Origin: Citrobacter sp.
GTDB taxonomy: Bacteria; Pseudomonadota; Gammaproteobacteria; Enterobacterales; Enterobacteriaceae
Direction: 5' to 3'
DNA length: 64,000 nt
Assembly: GCA_019415335.1 (NCBI GenBank)
Contig: DXKH01000056.1
Coordinates: forward strand, 124,001 to 188,000
This document shows, piece after piece, positions 48,268-58,791 of this stretch; position 1 is the first letter of the stretch, and each line of letters begins with the position of its first letter. The notes under the pieces are model-generated. The model saw nothing but the letters and a program-made list of their open reading frames with translations. It was not told the DNA's origin and did no database searches. A program made the translations under genes and the position numbers.

Positions 48268-51114
48268 TTAACCTCGCGTTTTCCTGACCCGTTCCGCATA
48301 CACCGCCAGCGTCTGCCTGATAACGTCCAGCGTGACCGGCTTCGACAGACAACTGTCCATCCCCGACTCCAGGCAGCGCTGCTTCTCTTCGGCTAAGGCG
48401 TTGGCCGTCACCCCAACTACCGGTAGCGTCAGACCCAACTGACGAATGCGCTGCGTCAGACGATAACCGTCCATATTCGGCATGTTGACGTCGCTCAGCA
48501 CGATATCGATGTGGTTTTTGCTCAGCACGTTCAGAGCATCCACGCCATCATTGGCAGTCTTGCACTGATATCCCAGCGATCCCAGTTGATCGGCCAGCAG
48601 GCGGCGGTTAATCGGATGATCGTCAACCACCAGGATCATCATGTCATCATTGGTGGCCGCCGCTTTTTCCGGGGCCGGTAACGCGGAGGAAAGCGCTTCA
48701 TCATCCAGCTCAATCCGGTAGATCCGGGCCAGCAGCGCCGGCAGTTCATGCGGCGACGCCACGCTGTGCACCCATTCGCCCGGCACCCTTTCCAGCGGAA
48801 TGCCAATATGACGACGACAGAAAATCACCGCCGCACGTCCCTTCCACGGCTGTTCCAGTGCATCGTCGGTGATCAACACGTCGTCACTCGCCGGTGTCTG
48901 ACCTTCATAACGCATCACCTCGACACCGTTACGCATCAGGCTGTTTTCCACGAACTGGCACAGAGAAGCATTACGCACCGCCAGCCAGCAGCGTGTACTG
49001 GCGAGTCCATCAAGCCCTTTTTTCGCCGGATATTGCGCGCCATACAGCGGAATACGCACCGTAAACTGGCTGCCCATCCCCGGTTCGGAATCGACCGAGA
49101 TGTCGCCGTCCATCATGCTGATCAGCTTTTCGCAAATCGCCAGTCCCAGCCCCGTCCCCTGGAAATTGCGCTGCACGCCCGTACCGACCTGGAAGAACGG
49201 GTCGAACAAGCGCACCACCTCTTTCGCCGGGATCCCGACGCCGGTATCCCGCACCCGAATACTGAGGTAATCATCGTCGCGGCTGACATGCAGGACGATG
49301 CAGCCCATGTCGGTGAATTTAATCGCATTGCTCAGCAAGTTAGAAATGACCTGCTGCAAGCGCATTGGATCGCCATTGAGCGCAACAGGCACATTCGGTT
49401 CGATAAAGCAGTACAGCCCGATCTGCTTGCGCACCACCAGCGGCAGATAGTTCGCCGTAATATGGCTCATCACCTCACGCGGTGAGAATTCACGCGGCTC
49501 AATTTTCAACTGCTCCGATTCAATTTTCGAGAAGTCGAGGATGTCGCTGATGATTTTCAGCAGCAGACTGGAGGAGTTATTCATCGCCGTCACCAGGCGA
49601 TCGACCCCTTTTGGCAACTCTTTGGTTTGCAACAGATCGAGGTTACCGATGATGCCATACAGCGGGGTGCGCAGCTCATGGCTGACGGTCGCCAGGAACA
49701 TCGATTTCGACTGACTCGCCTGCTCAGCCGCCTGCGCCATCTCCTGCAACGACTCCTCCATTTTGACGCGGGCGGAGACATCCACCAGCACGCAGATCGC
49801 CACGTTTTCATTGCGATAGCGAGAATGGACGAAGCTAATCTGCAAATTGGTGTTATTACTGGTCAGCACATCGACAAAGTTCACCTGCTGTCCGCAGATG
49901 ATTTGCGTCAACCGCTGTCGGTCCTCATGGGTGAGCATGTTCAGATAGGTGTGCGCCAGCTCGTTACTGAGGATGTTAATACCGTCAACGGTGCGCAGAA
50001 TACAGATCCCGACCGGCGCGGACGCGACAATCTTACGGTTAAACTGCTCATGCTCTTCCAGACGCTGGGCGTCGCTTTCCGCCGGAATAAAAATCCGTCG
50101 TTCGTACATCCGCGCGAGGGTAAACAGCGCCGCGCCCACCAACACGTTCAGCAGAATGGCATTCAGAATCAGCATCCGGATCCGTTCCAGCACCAAATCG
50201 ACCGGTACAGAATAGACAATGCTCAGCGAGGACGGCGGCAGGTTTTTCTTCAGCACCAGTTCACGAAAGCCTGGCGTATAGCCAAACCAGGAACGTTCCT
50301 GCATCCAGCGGGGTTCTGCCTTGATGTTACCTTCCGGCCCGGTCAGCGAAATCAGCGCATGTCCATTTTCATCGAGAATGGTCACACCCATCGGCAGGCT
50401 ACCCGGCGTAAAGAAGTTCTCCATCCGAATGGACTGTTCCACGCCCAACAGCGCCTGCAGGCGGTTTGCCAGATAGACCGGCGTTAGCGCATAAAAATAG
50501 CCGATCCCCGGACGCGGCCCCTGCGCCACCCAATAAAGATTGTTTCCGGATTCATCCTTCGGCGCATTGCGGTATTTCATAATCCGTTCGTGCAGCGTTT
50601 TCAGCGCGTTATCACGCTCGACGGGCATATCGCGCAGGCCGAAATTCGCCATGCAGAGATTATCGCTGCCAATGAGAAAAACACGATTCAGATCGTATGC
50701 AGCGGAAAAGTTGTCACGCCAGTAGCGCATAAACCACGCCAGCGACTCCAGCGATCCGCGCCAGGCATTGCCCATCGCCGCACAGTCGGAATCGGCAAAC
50801 AGCGGCTGGAAGGTCGGCACCTCGGTTTTATCGTCACGCGCCCGCGAAGACAGCACGCCGTTTTCCGCCGTCAGACGATTCTCTGCGATGTACTTGAGTT
50901 CTTTCATCACATCCGACGTGCGTTGAATATAGCGCTGGGCCTGATCGGAACTGAGATTAAACTCCTGGCGGATCTCCGACTCCCGCTGATGCAGGGCGTT
51001 CACGATGTAGAACACCGAGGCAAAGGCAATGAGCAGCCAAATCAATAGCGCCAACGCTCTGAACAGGTAGCGCGAGATTTTCAGTGTCGTGCGAAAGGAT
51101 GCAAGGTATTTCAA
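48268..51114 (-). CDS. rcsC: Rcs hybrid sensor kinase RcsC
   Basis: RcsC is the sensor kinase/phosphatase that starts the Rcs relay, under control of RcsF and IgaA. It has 948 residues (K-12: 949). A membrane helix near 20-42 is followed by a large periplasmic domain and a second helix near 315-335. Then come a PAS-like region, the dimerisation His in ATVSHELRTPLYG (near 478), the ATPase with N, G1 and G2 boxes (GTGLGLAICEKL), the RcsC-ABL linker domain, and a C-terminal receiver with the phosphoacceptor in VLSDVNMPNMDGY (near 875). Confidence 0.96.
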   Translation of the reverse strand: MKYLASFRTTLKISRYLFRALALLIWLLIAFASVFYIVNALHQRESEIRQEFNLSSDQAQRYIQRTSDVMKELKYIAENRLTAENGVLSSRARDDKTEVPTFQPLFADSDCAAMGNAWRGSLESLAWFMRYWRDNFSAAYDLNRVFLIGSDNLCMANFGLRDMPVERDNALKTLHERIMKYRNAPKDESGNNLYWVAQGPRPGIGYFYALTPVYLANRLQALLGVEQSIRMENFFTPGSLPMGVTILDENGHALISLTGPEGNIKAEPRWMQERSWFGYTPGFRELVLKKNLPPSSLSIVYSVPVDLVLERIRMLILNAILLNVLVGAALFTLARMYERRIFIPAESDAQRLEEHEQFNRKIVASAPVGICILRTVDGINILSNELAHTYLNMLTHEDRQRLTQIICGQQVNFVDVLTSNNTNLQISFVHSRYRNENVAICVLVDVSARVKMEESLQEMAQAAEQASQSKSMFLATVSHELRTPLYGIIGNLDLLQTKELPKGVDRLVTAMNNSSSLLLKIISDILDFSKIESEQLKIEPREFSPREVMSHITANYLPLVVRKQIGLYCFIEPNVPVALNGDPMRLQQVISNLLSNAIKFTDMGCIVLHVSRDDDYLSIRVRDTGVGIPAKEVVRLFDPFFQVGTGVQRNFQGTGLGLAICEKLISMMDGDISVDSEPGMGSQFTVRIPLYGAQYPAKKGLDGLASTRCWLAVRNASLCQFVENSLMRNGVEVMRYEGQTPASDDVLITDDALEQPWKGRAAVIFCRRHIGIPLERVPGEWVHSVASPHELPALLARIYRIELDDEALSSALPAPEKAAATNDDMMILVVDDHPINRRLLADQLGSLGYQCKTANDGVDALNVLSKNHIDIVLSDVNMPNMDGYRLTQRIRQLGLTLPVVGVTANALAEEKQRCLESGMDSCLSKPVTLDVIRQTLAVYAERVRKTRG

Positions 51115-51288
51115 AAGGGCGAAGCTCCGCCTCAGGCGATAAATGGAGTGTGGTTAAGGTAGCGGTAAATGCACGGTGTCGCAATGCCCGCACCTCTGTT
51201 TGCGGGAATATGATACACCGCTGAGAAACCGTTGCCGCAACCCCCGATAATCGGCGTTTGTCAGAAAATGGGTCACAGGGATGCCAGC

Positions 51289-53115
51289 ATGCGCTTTTTG
51301 AGAGGGTTATACCCGCGACGCTTACGCAATCAGATGATACTGATGGCGATCCTGATGGTCATCGTGCCGACGCTGTCGATTGGTTATATCGTAGAAACCG
51401 AAGGACGATCAGCAGTCTTATCTGAAAAAGAGAAAAAATTATCCGCCGTTGTGCACCTGCTCGACCAGGCGCTGGGCGATCGCTTTAGCCATTTTACGAC
51501 GCTGTCGCGGGAAGAGCGTATTCAGGCGCTGAATGCCGAACTCAGCCCCATCACCGAACGAATTACCCAGGCGTTTCCGGGTATCGGCGCAGGCTACTAT
51601 AACAAAGCGCTGGATGCGATTGTCACCTACGCCCCTTCCGCGCTGTACCAAAATAACGTTGGCGTGACGATTGCCGCCGATCACCCCGGACGCGAAGTGA
51701 TGCGCAGTAATGCCCCGCTGGTTTTTTCTGGTCGCCAGGTGCGCGGCGATATTCTCAACTCGATGATCCCCATCACCCGGGATGGCGACGTGCTGGGTTA
51801 CATCTGGGCAAATGAGCTAACGGAAGATATTCAGCGTCAGGCGTGGAGGATGGACGTGCGCATCATTGCGGTGCTGGCGGCAGGCCTGCTCTGTAGCCTG
51901 TTATTGATTGTGCTGTTTTCCCGCCGCCTTGGCGCCAATATCGACATCATCACCGACGGCCTGTCGACGCTGGCGCAGAAAACACCGGCACAACTTCCCA
52001 ATCTCCCTGGCGAACTGGGGCAAATCAGCCGCAGCGTCAACGCGCTGGCGCAAACGCTGCGTGAAACCAAAACCCTTAACGATCTGATCATTGAAAACGC
52101 CGCCGACGGGGTGATCGCAATCGACCGGCAGGGCGACGTCACCACCATGAATCCTGCTGCGGAAATGATTACCGGCTACACGCTGAATGAACTGGTTGGT
52201 CGGCCTTATGCCACTCTGTTCTCCGATCCTCATTTTGCCAGCCCGGTTCTCGATACCCTGGCGCACGGGACGGAGCATCTGGCCCAGGAAGTCAGCTTCC
52301 CGGCGCGCGACCGCACCATTGAACTCAGTGTCACCACCAGCCGTATTCATAATCCCAATGGCGAATTGATCGGGGCGCTGGTGATTTTTTCCGACCTGAC
52401 CGCGCGCAAAGAAACGCAGCGTCGCCTGGCGCAAACGGAGAGGCTTGCCACGCTGGGTGAACTGATGGCCGGGGTGGCACATGAGGTGCGCAATCCGCTC
52501 ACCGCCATCCGTGGCTATGTGCAGATCATTCGTCAGCAAACCAGCCTGCCGGTACATCAGGAATATCTGTCCGTAGTGCTGAAAGAAATTGACTCCATTA
52601 ACCGTGTCATTCAACAGTTGCTGGATTTTTCCCGACCGCGACAAAGCCTGTGGCAGCAAGTGCTGCTCAATTCGCTAATCGAAGAGACGCTGATTCTGGT
52701 ACAAACCTCCGGCGTACAGGCGCGGATCGCGTTCAACGTTGAACAGGATAAGGGACTACCTGCCATCGTTGCCGACCGCGAGTTGTTGAAGCAGGTGATC
52801 CTCAATATTTTGATTAATGCCGTGCAGGCCATCAACGCACGCGGCGAAATTCGCATTCGCACCTGGCAATATTCAGCCACACAACAAGCCGTGACGATTG
52901 AAGATAACGGTTGCGGGATCGATCTCGCGCTACAGAAAAAGATTTTTGACCCCTTTTTCACAACCAAAGCCTCAGGTACGGGGCTTGGACTCGCGCTCAG
53001 TCAACGCATCATCAATGCCCACCAGGGCGATATTCACGTCGCCAGTATGCCCGGATGCGGCGCGACGTTTACCCTTATTTTACCGATTAACCCGCAGGGA
53101 ACCTTGTCAGTATGA
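51289..53115 (+). CDS. atoS: acetoacetate-responsive sensor kinase AtoS
   Basis: AtoS phosphorylates AtoC in response to acetoacetate. The ATG at 51289, after CAGGG, gives 608 residues as in K-12; the upstream reading adds 19 residues not seen there. Two membrane helices (about 15-37 and 187-210) enclose a periplasmic sensor domain; HAMP and PAS domains follow. The His box is GVAHEVRNPLTAIRG (near residue 398) and the ATPase ends in KASGTGLGLALSQ. It overlaps atoC by 4 bases. Confidence 0.95.
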   Translation: MRFLRGLYPRRLRNQMILMAILMVIVPTLSIGYIVETEGRSAVLSEKEKKLSAVVHLLDQALGDRFSHFTTLSREERIQALNAELSPITERITQAFPGIGAGYYNKALDAIVTYAPSALYQNNVGVTIAADHPGREVMRSNAPLVFSGRQVRGDILNSMIPITRDGDVLGYIWANELTEDIQRQAWRMDVRIIAVLAAGLLCSLLLIVLFSRRLGANIDIITDGLSTLAQKTPAQLPNLPGELGQISRSVNALAQTLRETKTLNDLIIENAADGVIAIDRQGDVTTMNPAAEMITGYTLNELVGRPYATLFSDPHFASPVLDTLAHGTEHLAQEVSFPARDRTIELSVTTSRIHNPNGELIGALVIFSDLTARKETQRRLAQTERLATLGELMAGVAHEVRNPLTAIRGYVQIIRQQTSLPVHQEYLSVVLKEIDSINRVIQQLLDFSRPRQSLWQQVLLNSLIEETLILVQTSGVQARIAFNVEQDKGLPAIVADRELLKQVILNILINAVQAINARGEIRIRTWQYSATQQAVTIEDNGCGIDLALQKKIFDPFFTTKASGTGLGLALSQRIINAHQGDIHVASMPGCGATFTLILPINPQGTLSV

Positions 53116-54497
53116 AAACCCGCTACCGTATCCTCATCGTGGATGACGAAGATAACGTTCGTCGCATGCTCACCACCGCCTTTTCGCTACAGGGGCATGA
53201 AACCCATTGTGCCAGTAATGGTGAGGAAGCCTTGCAGCGCTTTGCCGATGCACCGCCGGATGTGGTGCTGATGGATATCCGGATGCCGGAAATGAACGGG
53301 ATTGACGCGCTGAAAGTCATGCGCACTCAGCAGCCGCGCATCCCCGTGATCCTGATGACCGCTTACGCCGAAGTCGAAACCGCCGTCGAAGCGTTGCGCA
53401 GCGGGGCGTTTGATTACGTGATCAAACCTTTCGATCTCGATGAACTGAATTTACTGATTCAACGCGCCCTGCAACTGCAGGCAATGAAACAGGAGATCCG
53501 CAGCCTGCATCAGGCTCTGAGCACCAGTTGGCAGTGGGGGCATATCCTGACCAACAGTCCGCGGATGATGGATATCTGCAAAGATACGGCGAAAATTGCC
53601 CTGTCGCAGGCCAATGTCTTGATCAGTGGCGAAAGCGGTACCGGCAAAGAGTTGATTGCGCGCGCCATTCACTACAACTCGCGCCGGGCAAACGGTCCGT
53701 TTATCAAAATCAACTGTGCCGCGCTGCCGGAATCGCTGCTGGAAAGCGAATTGTTTGGTCATGAAAAAGGGGCCTTCACCGGAGCACAAACTCAGCGTCA
53801 GGGGTTGTTTGAACGCGCCCATCAGGGAACGCTGCTGCTCGATGAAATTGGCGAAATGCCGTTGGTACTCCAGGCGAAGCTGCTACGCATCCTTCAGGAA
53901 AGAGAGTTCGAACGCGTGGGCGGACACCAGACCATTCAGGTGGATATCCGCATCGTCGCCGCCACCAACCGCGATCTCCACGCCATGGTGAAAGAGGGAA
54001 CCTTTCGTGAAGACCTGTTCTATCGTCTGAATGTCATTCATCTACAGCTCCCCCCGCTGCGCGAACGACGGGAGGATATTGCGCTGCTGGCTAACCACTT
54101 CTTGCAGAAATTCAGTTCGGAAAATCAGCGTGACATTATCGAGATCGATCCTGCGGCCATGTCGATGCTCACCACCTGGCCCTGGCCCGGAAACATTCGG
54201 GAGTTGTCGAACGTCATTGAGCGGGCGGTGGTAATGAATACCGGTGCGGTCATTTTTGCTGAAGACCTGCCTGCCCCGCTCCGCCAGCCGATGAGTGGTG
54301 GCAGCGAGATCAAGGCCACGCAGCCCGGTGAACGTAATCTGAAAGAAGAGATTAAACGCGAGGAGAAACGGATCATTACCGAGGTGCTTGAGCAGAATGA
54401 AGGAAACCGCACCCGCGCCGCCCTGATGTTAGGCATCAGTCGACGCGCCCTGATGTACAAACTGCAGGAATACGGGATCGATACGGCAGGCTTGTAG
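53112..54497 (+). CDS. atoC: sigma-54 activator AtoC
   Basis: AtoC is an NtrC-type regulator that activates atoDAEB with sigma-54 RNA polymerase; in the literature it has also been called an ornithine decarboxylase antizyme. It has 461 residues as in K-12. The receiver has Asp55 (LMDIRMPE). The AAA+ domain has Walker A GESGTGKE and the sigma-54 contact loop GAFTGA, and a Fis-type HTH closes the protein (GNRTRAALMLGISRRALMYKL). Its binding palindrome starts 21 bases after its own stop. Confidence 0.96.
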   Translation: MKTRYRILIVDDEDNVRRMLTTAFSLQGHETHCASNGEEALQRFADAPPDVVLMDIRMPEMNGIDALKVMRTQQPRIPVILMTAYAEVETAVEALRSGAFDYVIKPFDLDELNLLIQRALQLQAMKQEIRSLHQALSTSWQWGHILTNSPRMMDICKDTAKIALSQANVLISGESGTGKELIARAIHYNSRRANGPFIKINCAALPESLLESELFGHEKGAFTGAQTQRQGLFERAHQGTLLLDEIGEMPLVLQAKLLRILQEREFERVGGHQTIQVDIRIVAATNRDLHAMVKEGTFREDLFYRLNVIHLQLPPLRERREDIALLANHFLQKFSSENQRDIIEIDPAAMSMLTTWPWPGNIRELSNVIERAVVMNTGAVIFAEDLPAPLRQPMSGGSEIKATQPGERNLKEEIKREEKRIITEVLEQNEGNRTRAALMLGISRRALMYKLQEYGIDTAGL

Positions 54498-54518
54498 AAC
54501 CAGAATCTGCTATGCAGA

Positions 54519-54559
54519 ATTTTGCACAGTGCGCAAAATCCTGCATAGCATCCGCACTA
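54519..54559 (+). promoter_or_regulatory. AtoC upstream activating sequence
   Basis: A 41-base near-perfect inverted repeat: GCTATGCAG at one end and CTGCATAGC at the other, with inner arms GAATTTTGC and GCGCAAAATC. The layout matches the E. coli AtoC enhancer and lies about 100-140 bases before the predicted transcription start. Confidence 0.88.
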
Positions 54560-54633
54560 AGATCACACAACTCACAAATAAATAATTTATTACATTCAAT
54601 AAGTTAATCAATAACCCTACCCGTTGGTCATTC

Positions 54634-54649
54634 TGGCATCCCGCTTGCA
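54634..54649 (+). promoter_or_regulatory. sigma-54 promoter of atoDAEB
   Basis: TGGCATCCCGCTTGCA carries the -24 GG and -12 GC at the correct 10-base interval. Transcription should start near 54660, giving a leader of about 35 bases before atoD. Confidence 0.87.
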
Positions 54650-54694
54650 ATTCCCTTTGTGTACCCAAAATGGAGTATGCAAAAGGGAAACATA

Positions 54695-55357
54695 ATGAAA
54701 ACAAAACTGATCACTTTACAAAACGCTGCCGACTTCTTTCGTGACGGCATGACCATCATGGTTGGTGGTTTTATGGGAGTAGGGACCCCGCCCCGTCTTG
54801 TCGAAGCCTTACTTGAATCCGGCGTCAGAGACCTGACACTGATTGCCAACGATACCGCCTTTGTCGATACCGGTATCGGCCCACTGATCGTCAATGGCCG
54901 GGTGAACAAAGTCATTGCGTCCCACATCGGCACCAACCCGGAAACCGGGCGTCGGATGATTGCCAAAGAGATGGAGGTTCAACTGGTACCGCAAGGTACG
55001 TTGATTGAACAGATCCGCTGCGGTGGCGCTGGGCTCGGCGGTTTCCTGACCCCTACCGGCGTCGGCACCATTGTGGAAGATGGCAAACAAACCCTGACGC
55101 TCGACGGCAAAACCTGGCTGCTGGAGCGCCCGCTGCGTGCCGATCTGGCACTCATCCGCGCGCACCGTGCCGACCCTCTCGGTAACCTGACCTACCAGCT
55201 CAGTGCCCGCAACTTCAACCCACTTATTGCCCTCGCCGCCGATATCACCCTGGTGGAACCTGACGAACTCGTTGAAACAGGCGATCTGCTGCCTGACCAG
55301 ATAGTCACCCCCGGCGCCGTTATCGACCATATCGTCATTCCACAGGAGAGCAAATAA
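54695..55357 (+). CDS. atoD: acetate CoA-transferase subunit alpha AtoD
   Basis: This is the alpha subunit of acetyl-CoA:acetoacetate CoA-transferase, which activates short-chain fatty acids. The ATG at 54695 (AAAGGGAAAC upstream) gives 220 residues as in K-12. The glycine-rich GGFMGVGTP near residue 25 and the oxyanion-region [16 protein letters not shown] are family hallmarks. It overlaps atoA by one base, forming the alpha2-beta2 enzyme with it. Confidence 0.96.
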   Translation: MKTKLITLQNAADFFRDGMTIMVGGFMGVGTPPRLVEALLESGVRDLTLIANDTAFVDTGIGPLIVNGRVNKVIASHIGTNPETGRRMIAKEMEVQLVPQGTLIEQIRCGGAGLGGFLTPTGVGTIVEDGKQTLTLDGKTWLLERPLRADLALIRAHRADPLGNLTYQLSARNFNPLIALAADITLVEPDELVETGDLLPDQIVTPGAVIDHIVIPQESK

Positions 55358-56007
55358 TGGATGCGAAACAACGTATTGCGCGCCGCGTGGCGCAAGAACT
55401 TCATGATGGCGATGTCGTGAACTTAGGTATTGGCCTGCCAACGATGGTCGCCAACTATCTGCCGGATGACATTCATATCACTCTGCAATCAGAGAATGGA
55501 TTTCTCGGACTGGGGCCGGTCACGACCGCACATCCCGATCTGGTGAACGCGGGCGGACAACCCTGCGGGATTTTACCGGGCGCAGCGATGTTCGACAGCG
55601 CGATGTCATTCGCCCTGATCCGTGGCGGTCATGTGGATGCCTGCGTTCTGGGGGGGTTGCAGGTCGATGAACAGGCTAACCTCGCGAACTGGGTGGTGCC
55701 TGGCAAAATGGTCCCCGGTATGGGTGGCGCAATGGATCTGGTAACCGGAGCGCGCAAAGTCATTATCGCGATGGAGCACTGCGCAAAAGACGGCTCGGCG
55801 AAAATCCTTCGCCACTGCACCATGCCGTTGACGGCCCAGCACGCGGTGCATGTGCTGGTCACCGAACTCGCGGTGTTCCGCTTTATTGACGGCAAAATGT
55901 GGCTGACGGAAATCGTCGACGGGTGCGACCTCGATACTCTGCGCGCAAAAACCGAAGCACAGTTTGATGTTGCCGCCGATCTGGTCGTTCAGCGAGGTGA
56001 AGCATGA
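55357..56007 (+). CDS. atoA: acetate CoA-transferase subunit beta AtoA
   Basis: This is the catalytic beta subunit of the acetoacetate CoA-transferase. It has 216 residues. The active-site glutamate that forms the CoA thioester is Glu46 in LQSENGFLGLG. It starts on the last base of the atoD stop and overlaps atoE by four bases. Confidence 0.96.
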   Translation: MDAKQRIARRVAQELHDGDVVNLGIGLPTMVANYLPDDIHITLQSENGFLGLGPVTTAHPDLVNAGGQPCGILPGAAMFDSAMSFALIRGGHVDACVLGGLQVDEQANLANWVVPGKMVPGMGGAMDLVTGARKVIIAMEHCAKDGSAKILRHCTMPLTAQHAVHVLVTELAVFRFIDGKMWLTEIVDGCDLDTLRAKTEAQFDVAADLVVQRGEA

Positions 56008-57326
56008 TCGGCCGTATCTCGCGTTTCATGACGCGCTTCGTCAGTCGCTGGCTGCCCGATCCCCTGATTTTTGCCATGCTGCTGACGCTGCTGACATTCG
56101 GCATCGCGCTGTGGCTAACACCACAAACGCCGATCAGTATGGTGCGTTTCTGGGGGGATGGCTTCTGGAACCTGCTGGCCTTCGGGATGCAGATGGCGTT
56201 GATCATCGTGACAGGCCATGCGCTGGCCAGTTCTGGCCCGGTGAAAAACCTGCTGCGTACCGCCGCCTCTGCCGCGAAAACGCCCGCTCAGGGCGTGATG
56301 CTGGTGACTTTCTTTGGCTCCGTTGCCTGCGTCATCAACTGGGGCTTCGGTCTGGTGGTGGGGGCGATGTTTGCCCGTGAAGTTGCCCGACGCGTGCCGG
56401 GATCCGATTATCCGCTGCTGATTGCCTGCGCCTATATCGGTTTTCTGACCTGGGGCGGCGGCTTCTCCGGCTCGATGCCCCTGCTGGCGGCAACGCCGGG
56501 TAACCCGGTTGAACACATTGCGGGCTTGATTCCGGTCAGCGACACCCTGTTTACCGGTTTCAACCTCTTCATCACCCTCGGTTTGATTGTCGTCATGCCG
56601 TTTATCACCCGCATGATGACGCCAAAACCGTCGGACGTTGTCAGCGTCGATCCGAAACTGTTGATGGAAGAGCCTGATTTTCAGAAGACTTTGCCGGCGG
56701 ATGCACCGCCGTCAGAAAAACTGGAAGAGAGCCGAATTCTGGCGCTGATCATTGGGGCATTAGGCATCGCTTATCTCGGGATCTACTTCGCCGAGAAAGG
56801 GTTCAACATCACCATCAACACCGTCAACCTGATGTTTATGATTGCCGGTCTGCTGCTGCACAAAACGCCGATGGCCTATATGCGCGCCATTAGTGCCGCC
56901 GCGCGCAGCACCGCCGGTATCCTGGTGCAGTTTCCGTTCTATGCCGGGATCCAGTTGATGATGGAGCACTCCGGTCTCGGGGGGCTCATCACCGAATTTT
57001 TCATTAACGTCGCCAATAAAGACACCTTCCCGGTCATGACCTTCTTCAGCTCGGCGCTGATCAACTTTGCCGTGCCGTCAGGCGGCGGTCACTGGGTTAT
57101 TCAGGGACCGTTCGTAATGCCAGCCGCGCAGGCGTTAGGGGCCGATCTGGGTAAATCCGTGATGGCAATCGCCTACGGCGAGCAGTGGATGAACATGGCG
57201 CAACCCTTCTGGGCGCTTCCCGCACTGGCCATCGCCGGGTTGGGGGTTCGCGACATCATGGGGTACTGCATCACCGCCCTGCTTTTCTCCGGCGTCATTT
57301 TTGTTGTCGGCCTGACCTTTTTCTGA
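56004..57326 (+). CDS. atoE: short-chain fatty acid transporter AtoE
   Basis: AtoE is an inner-membrane permease for acetoacetate and short-chain fatty acids (440 residues, as in K-12). It has about ten to twelve helices of the SCFA_trans family; [19 protein letters not shown] and [18 protein letters not shown] are conserved. It lies between atoA (4-base overlap) and atoB. Confidence 0.95.
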   Translation: MIGRISRFMTRFVSRWLPDPLIFAMLLTLLTFGIALWLTPQTPISMVRFWGDGFWNLLAFGMQMALIIVTGHALASSGPVKNLLRTAASAAKTPAQGVMLVTFFGSVACVINWGFGLVVGAMFAREVARRVPGSDYPLLIACAYIGFLTWGGGFSGSMPLLAATPGNPVEHIAGLIPVSDTLFTGFNLFITLGLIVVMPFITRMMTPKPSDVVSVDPKLLMEEPDFQKTLPADAPPSEKLEESRILALIIGALGIAYLGIYFAEKGFNITINTVNLMFMIAGLLLHKTPMAYMRAISAAARSTAGILVQFPFYAGIQLMMEHSGLGGLITEFFINVANKDTFPVMTFFSSALINFAVPSGGGHWVIQGPFVMPAAQALGADLGKSVMAIAYGEQWMNMAQPFWALPALAIAGLGVRDIMGYCITALLFSGVIFVVGLTFF

Positions 57327-57355
57327 CGGCAACCACTCACTTTAAGGAACAGAAG

Positions 57356-58540
57356 ATGAAAAATTGTGTCATCGTCAGCGCAGCACGTACCGCCATCGGC
57401 AGCTTCAACGGTGCGCTGGCAACCACCAGCGCCATCGAACTTGGCGCGACCGTAATTAGCGCTGCGCTGGAACGCGCGCAACTCGACCCGCAGCGTGTAG
57501 ATGAAGTGATCATGGGCAACGTGTTGCAGGCCGGTCTGGGACAAAACCCGGCGCGTCAGGCGCTGCTAAAAAGTGGCCTTAGCGAAACCGTCTGCGGGTT
57601 TACCGTCAACAAAGTCTGCGGTTCAGGGCTTAAAAGCGTCGCACTGGCCGCCCAGGCGATTCAGGCCGGTCAGGCGCAGGCGCTGGTCGCCGGCGGCATG
57701 GAAAACATGAGTCTGGCCCCTTATCTGCTGGATGCGAAAGCCCGCTGGGGCTATCGTCTCGGCGACGGTCAGTTGTCAGATGTGATTCTGCGCGACGGTC
57801 TGCTCTGCGCCACTCACGGCTATCATATGGGAATTACCGCCGAAAACGTCGCCCGCGAGTACGGGATCAGCCGCGAAATGCAGGATGAGCTGGCGTTGCT
57901 CTCTCAGCAAAAAGCGGTCGCCGCCATCCATTCTGGCGCCTTCCAGGCAGAGATCGTGCCGGTCAGCGTCACGTCGCGTAAAAAAACCATCGTCTTTGAC
58001 CGCGATGAATTCCCCAAGGCTGACTCAACGGCAGAAGGTCTCGCGGCACTGCGTCCGGCGTTTGATAAGGCCGGTACCGTCACCGCCGGTAACGCTTCAG
58101 GGATCAACGACGGTGCGGCAGCGCTGGTGGTCATGGAAGAATCCGCCGCACTGGCAGCAGGGCTGAAACCGCTGGCACGCATTAAGGCATATGCCAGCGG
58201 CGGCGTCGCGCCGGCACTGATGGGGATGGGGCCGGTACCCGCCACACAGAAGGCACTGCAACAATGCGGATTGCAGCTTTCCGATATCGATCTGATTGAA
58301 GCCAATGAGGCGTTTGCCGCGCAGTTCCTCGCCGTCGGCAAGACGCTGGGCTTCGATCCACAGAAGGTGAACGTGAACGGAGGTGCGATTGCGCTTGGGC
58401 ATCCGATAGGCGCCAGCGGCGCGCGGATTCTGGTGACATTGCTGCATGCGCTTTCCGCCAGAGATAAAACGCTGGGACTGGCGACGCTGTGCATCGGCGG
58501 CGGTCAGGGTATTGCGATGATTGTAGAAAGGATGAATTAA
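57356..58540 (+). CDS. atoB: acetyl-CoA acetyltransferase (thiolase) AtoB
   Basis: AtoB splits acetoacetyl-CoA into two acetyl-CoA, the last step of acetoacetate use. The ATG at 57356, after AAGGAACAG, gives 394 residues as in K-12. Catalytic residues are Cys88 ([10 protein letters not shown]), the histidine in [10 protein letters not shown] and the cysteine in LCIGGGQG near the C-terminus. It ends the ato operon, with a terminator after it. Confidence 0.97.
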   Translation: MKNCVIVSAARTAIGSFNGALATTSAIELGATVISAALERAQLDPQRVDEVIMGNVLQAGLGQNPARQALLKSGLSETVCGFTVNKVCGSGLKSVALAAQAIQAGQAQALVAGGMENMSLAPYLLDAKARWGYRLGDGQLSDVILRDGLLCATHGYHMGITAENVAREYGISREMQDELALLSQQKAVAAIHSGAFQAEIVPVSVTSRKKTIVFDRDEFPKADSTAEGLAALRPAFDKAGTVTAGNASGINDGAAALVVMEESAALAAGLKPLARIKAYASGGVAPALMGMGPVPATQKALQQCGLQLSDIDLIEANEAFAAQFLAVGKTLGFDPQKVNVNGGAIALGHPIGASGARILVTLLHALSARDKTLGLATLCIGGGQGIAMIVERMN

Positions 58541-58601
58541 CTCCTGGGGTTCCCCTGGTTATACACTAAATCATTCAGATGGCATGGATGCCTCTCATAT
58601 A

Positions 58602-58640
58602 AACCCCAGACGCACAAATAACGATGCGGCTGGGGTTTTT
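58602..58640 (+). terminator. terminator of atoDAEB
   Basis: AACCCCAG pairs with CTGGGGTT across a 20-base loop and a TTTTT tract follows. Confidence 0.75.
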
Positions 58641-58646
58641 GACACA

Positions 58647-58763
58647 TCGGTCAGGAACCGATTTACACGTCGCAAAGCGGCGGCCCGTAAGGGTAAGGCC
58701 CATGGATGAGCCAGGTCGCTCCGCAGCCAACACAGAGGCGGCTTGAAGGATAAAGTGTATCTG
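58647..58763. repeat. ERIC-like repeat
   Basis: The right end (GCAGCCAACACAGAGGCGGC then TTGAAGGATAAAGTGTAT) resembles one end of the enterobacterial ERIC element, and the left end (CCGATTTACACGTCGCAAAGC) resembles the other end when read in reverse. The centre is diverged. The length of about 117-127 bases fits. The identification is by memory of the family pattern, so only moderate. Confidence 0.55.
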
Positions 58764-58791
58764 TCATAATAAACAAAACCGAGGGACCTTA

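Noticed and set aside
49627..50487. 286-codon plus-strand frame opposite rcsC
   Set aside because: Shadow of the rcsC reading frame; no recognisable domain and unnatural composition.
58644..58790. Possible riboswitch or sRNA ahead of the RpiR-type gene
   Set aside because: The GCCAGG and GGTAAGG pieces briefly suggested a structured RNA such as a cobalamin element, but the order and spacing do not fit, and the ends resemble ERIC better.
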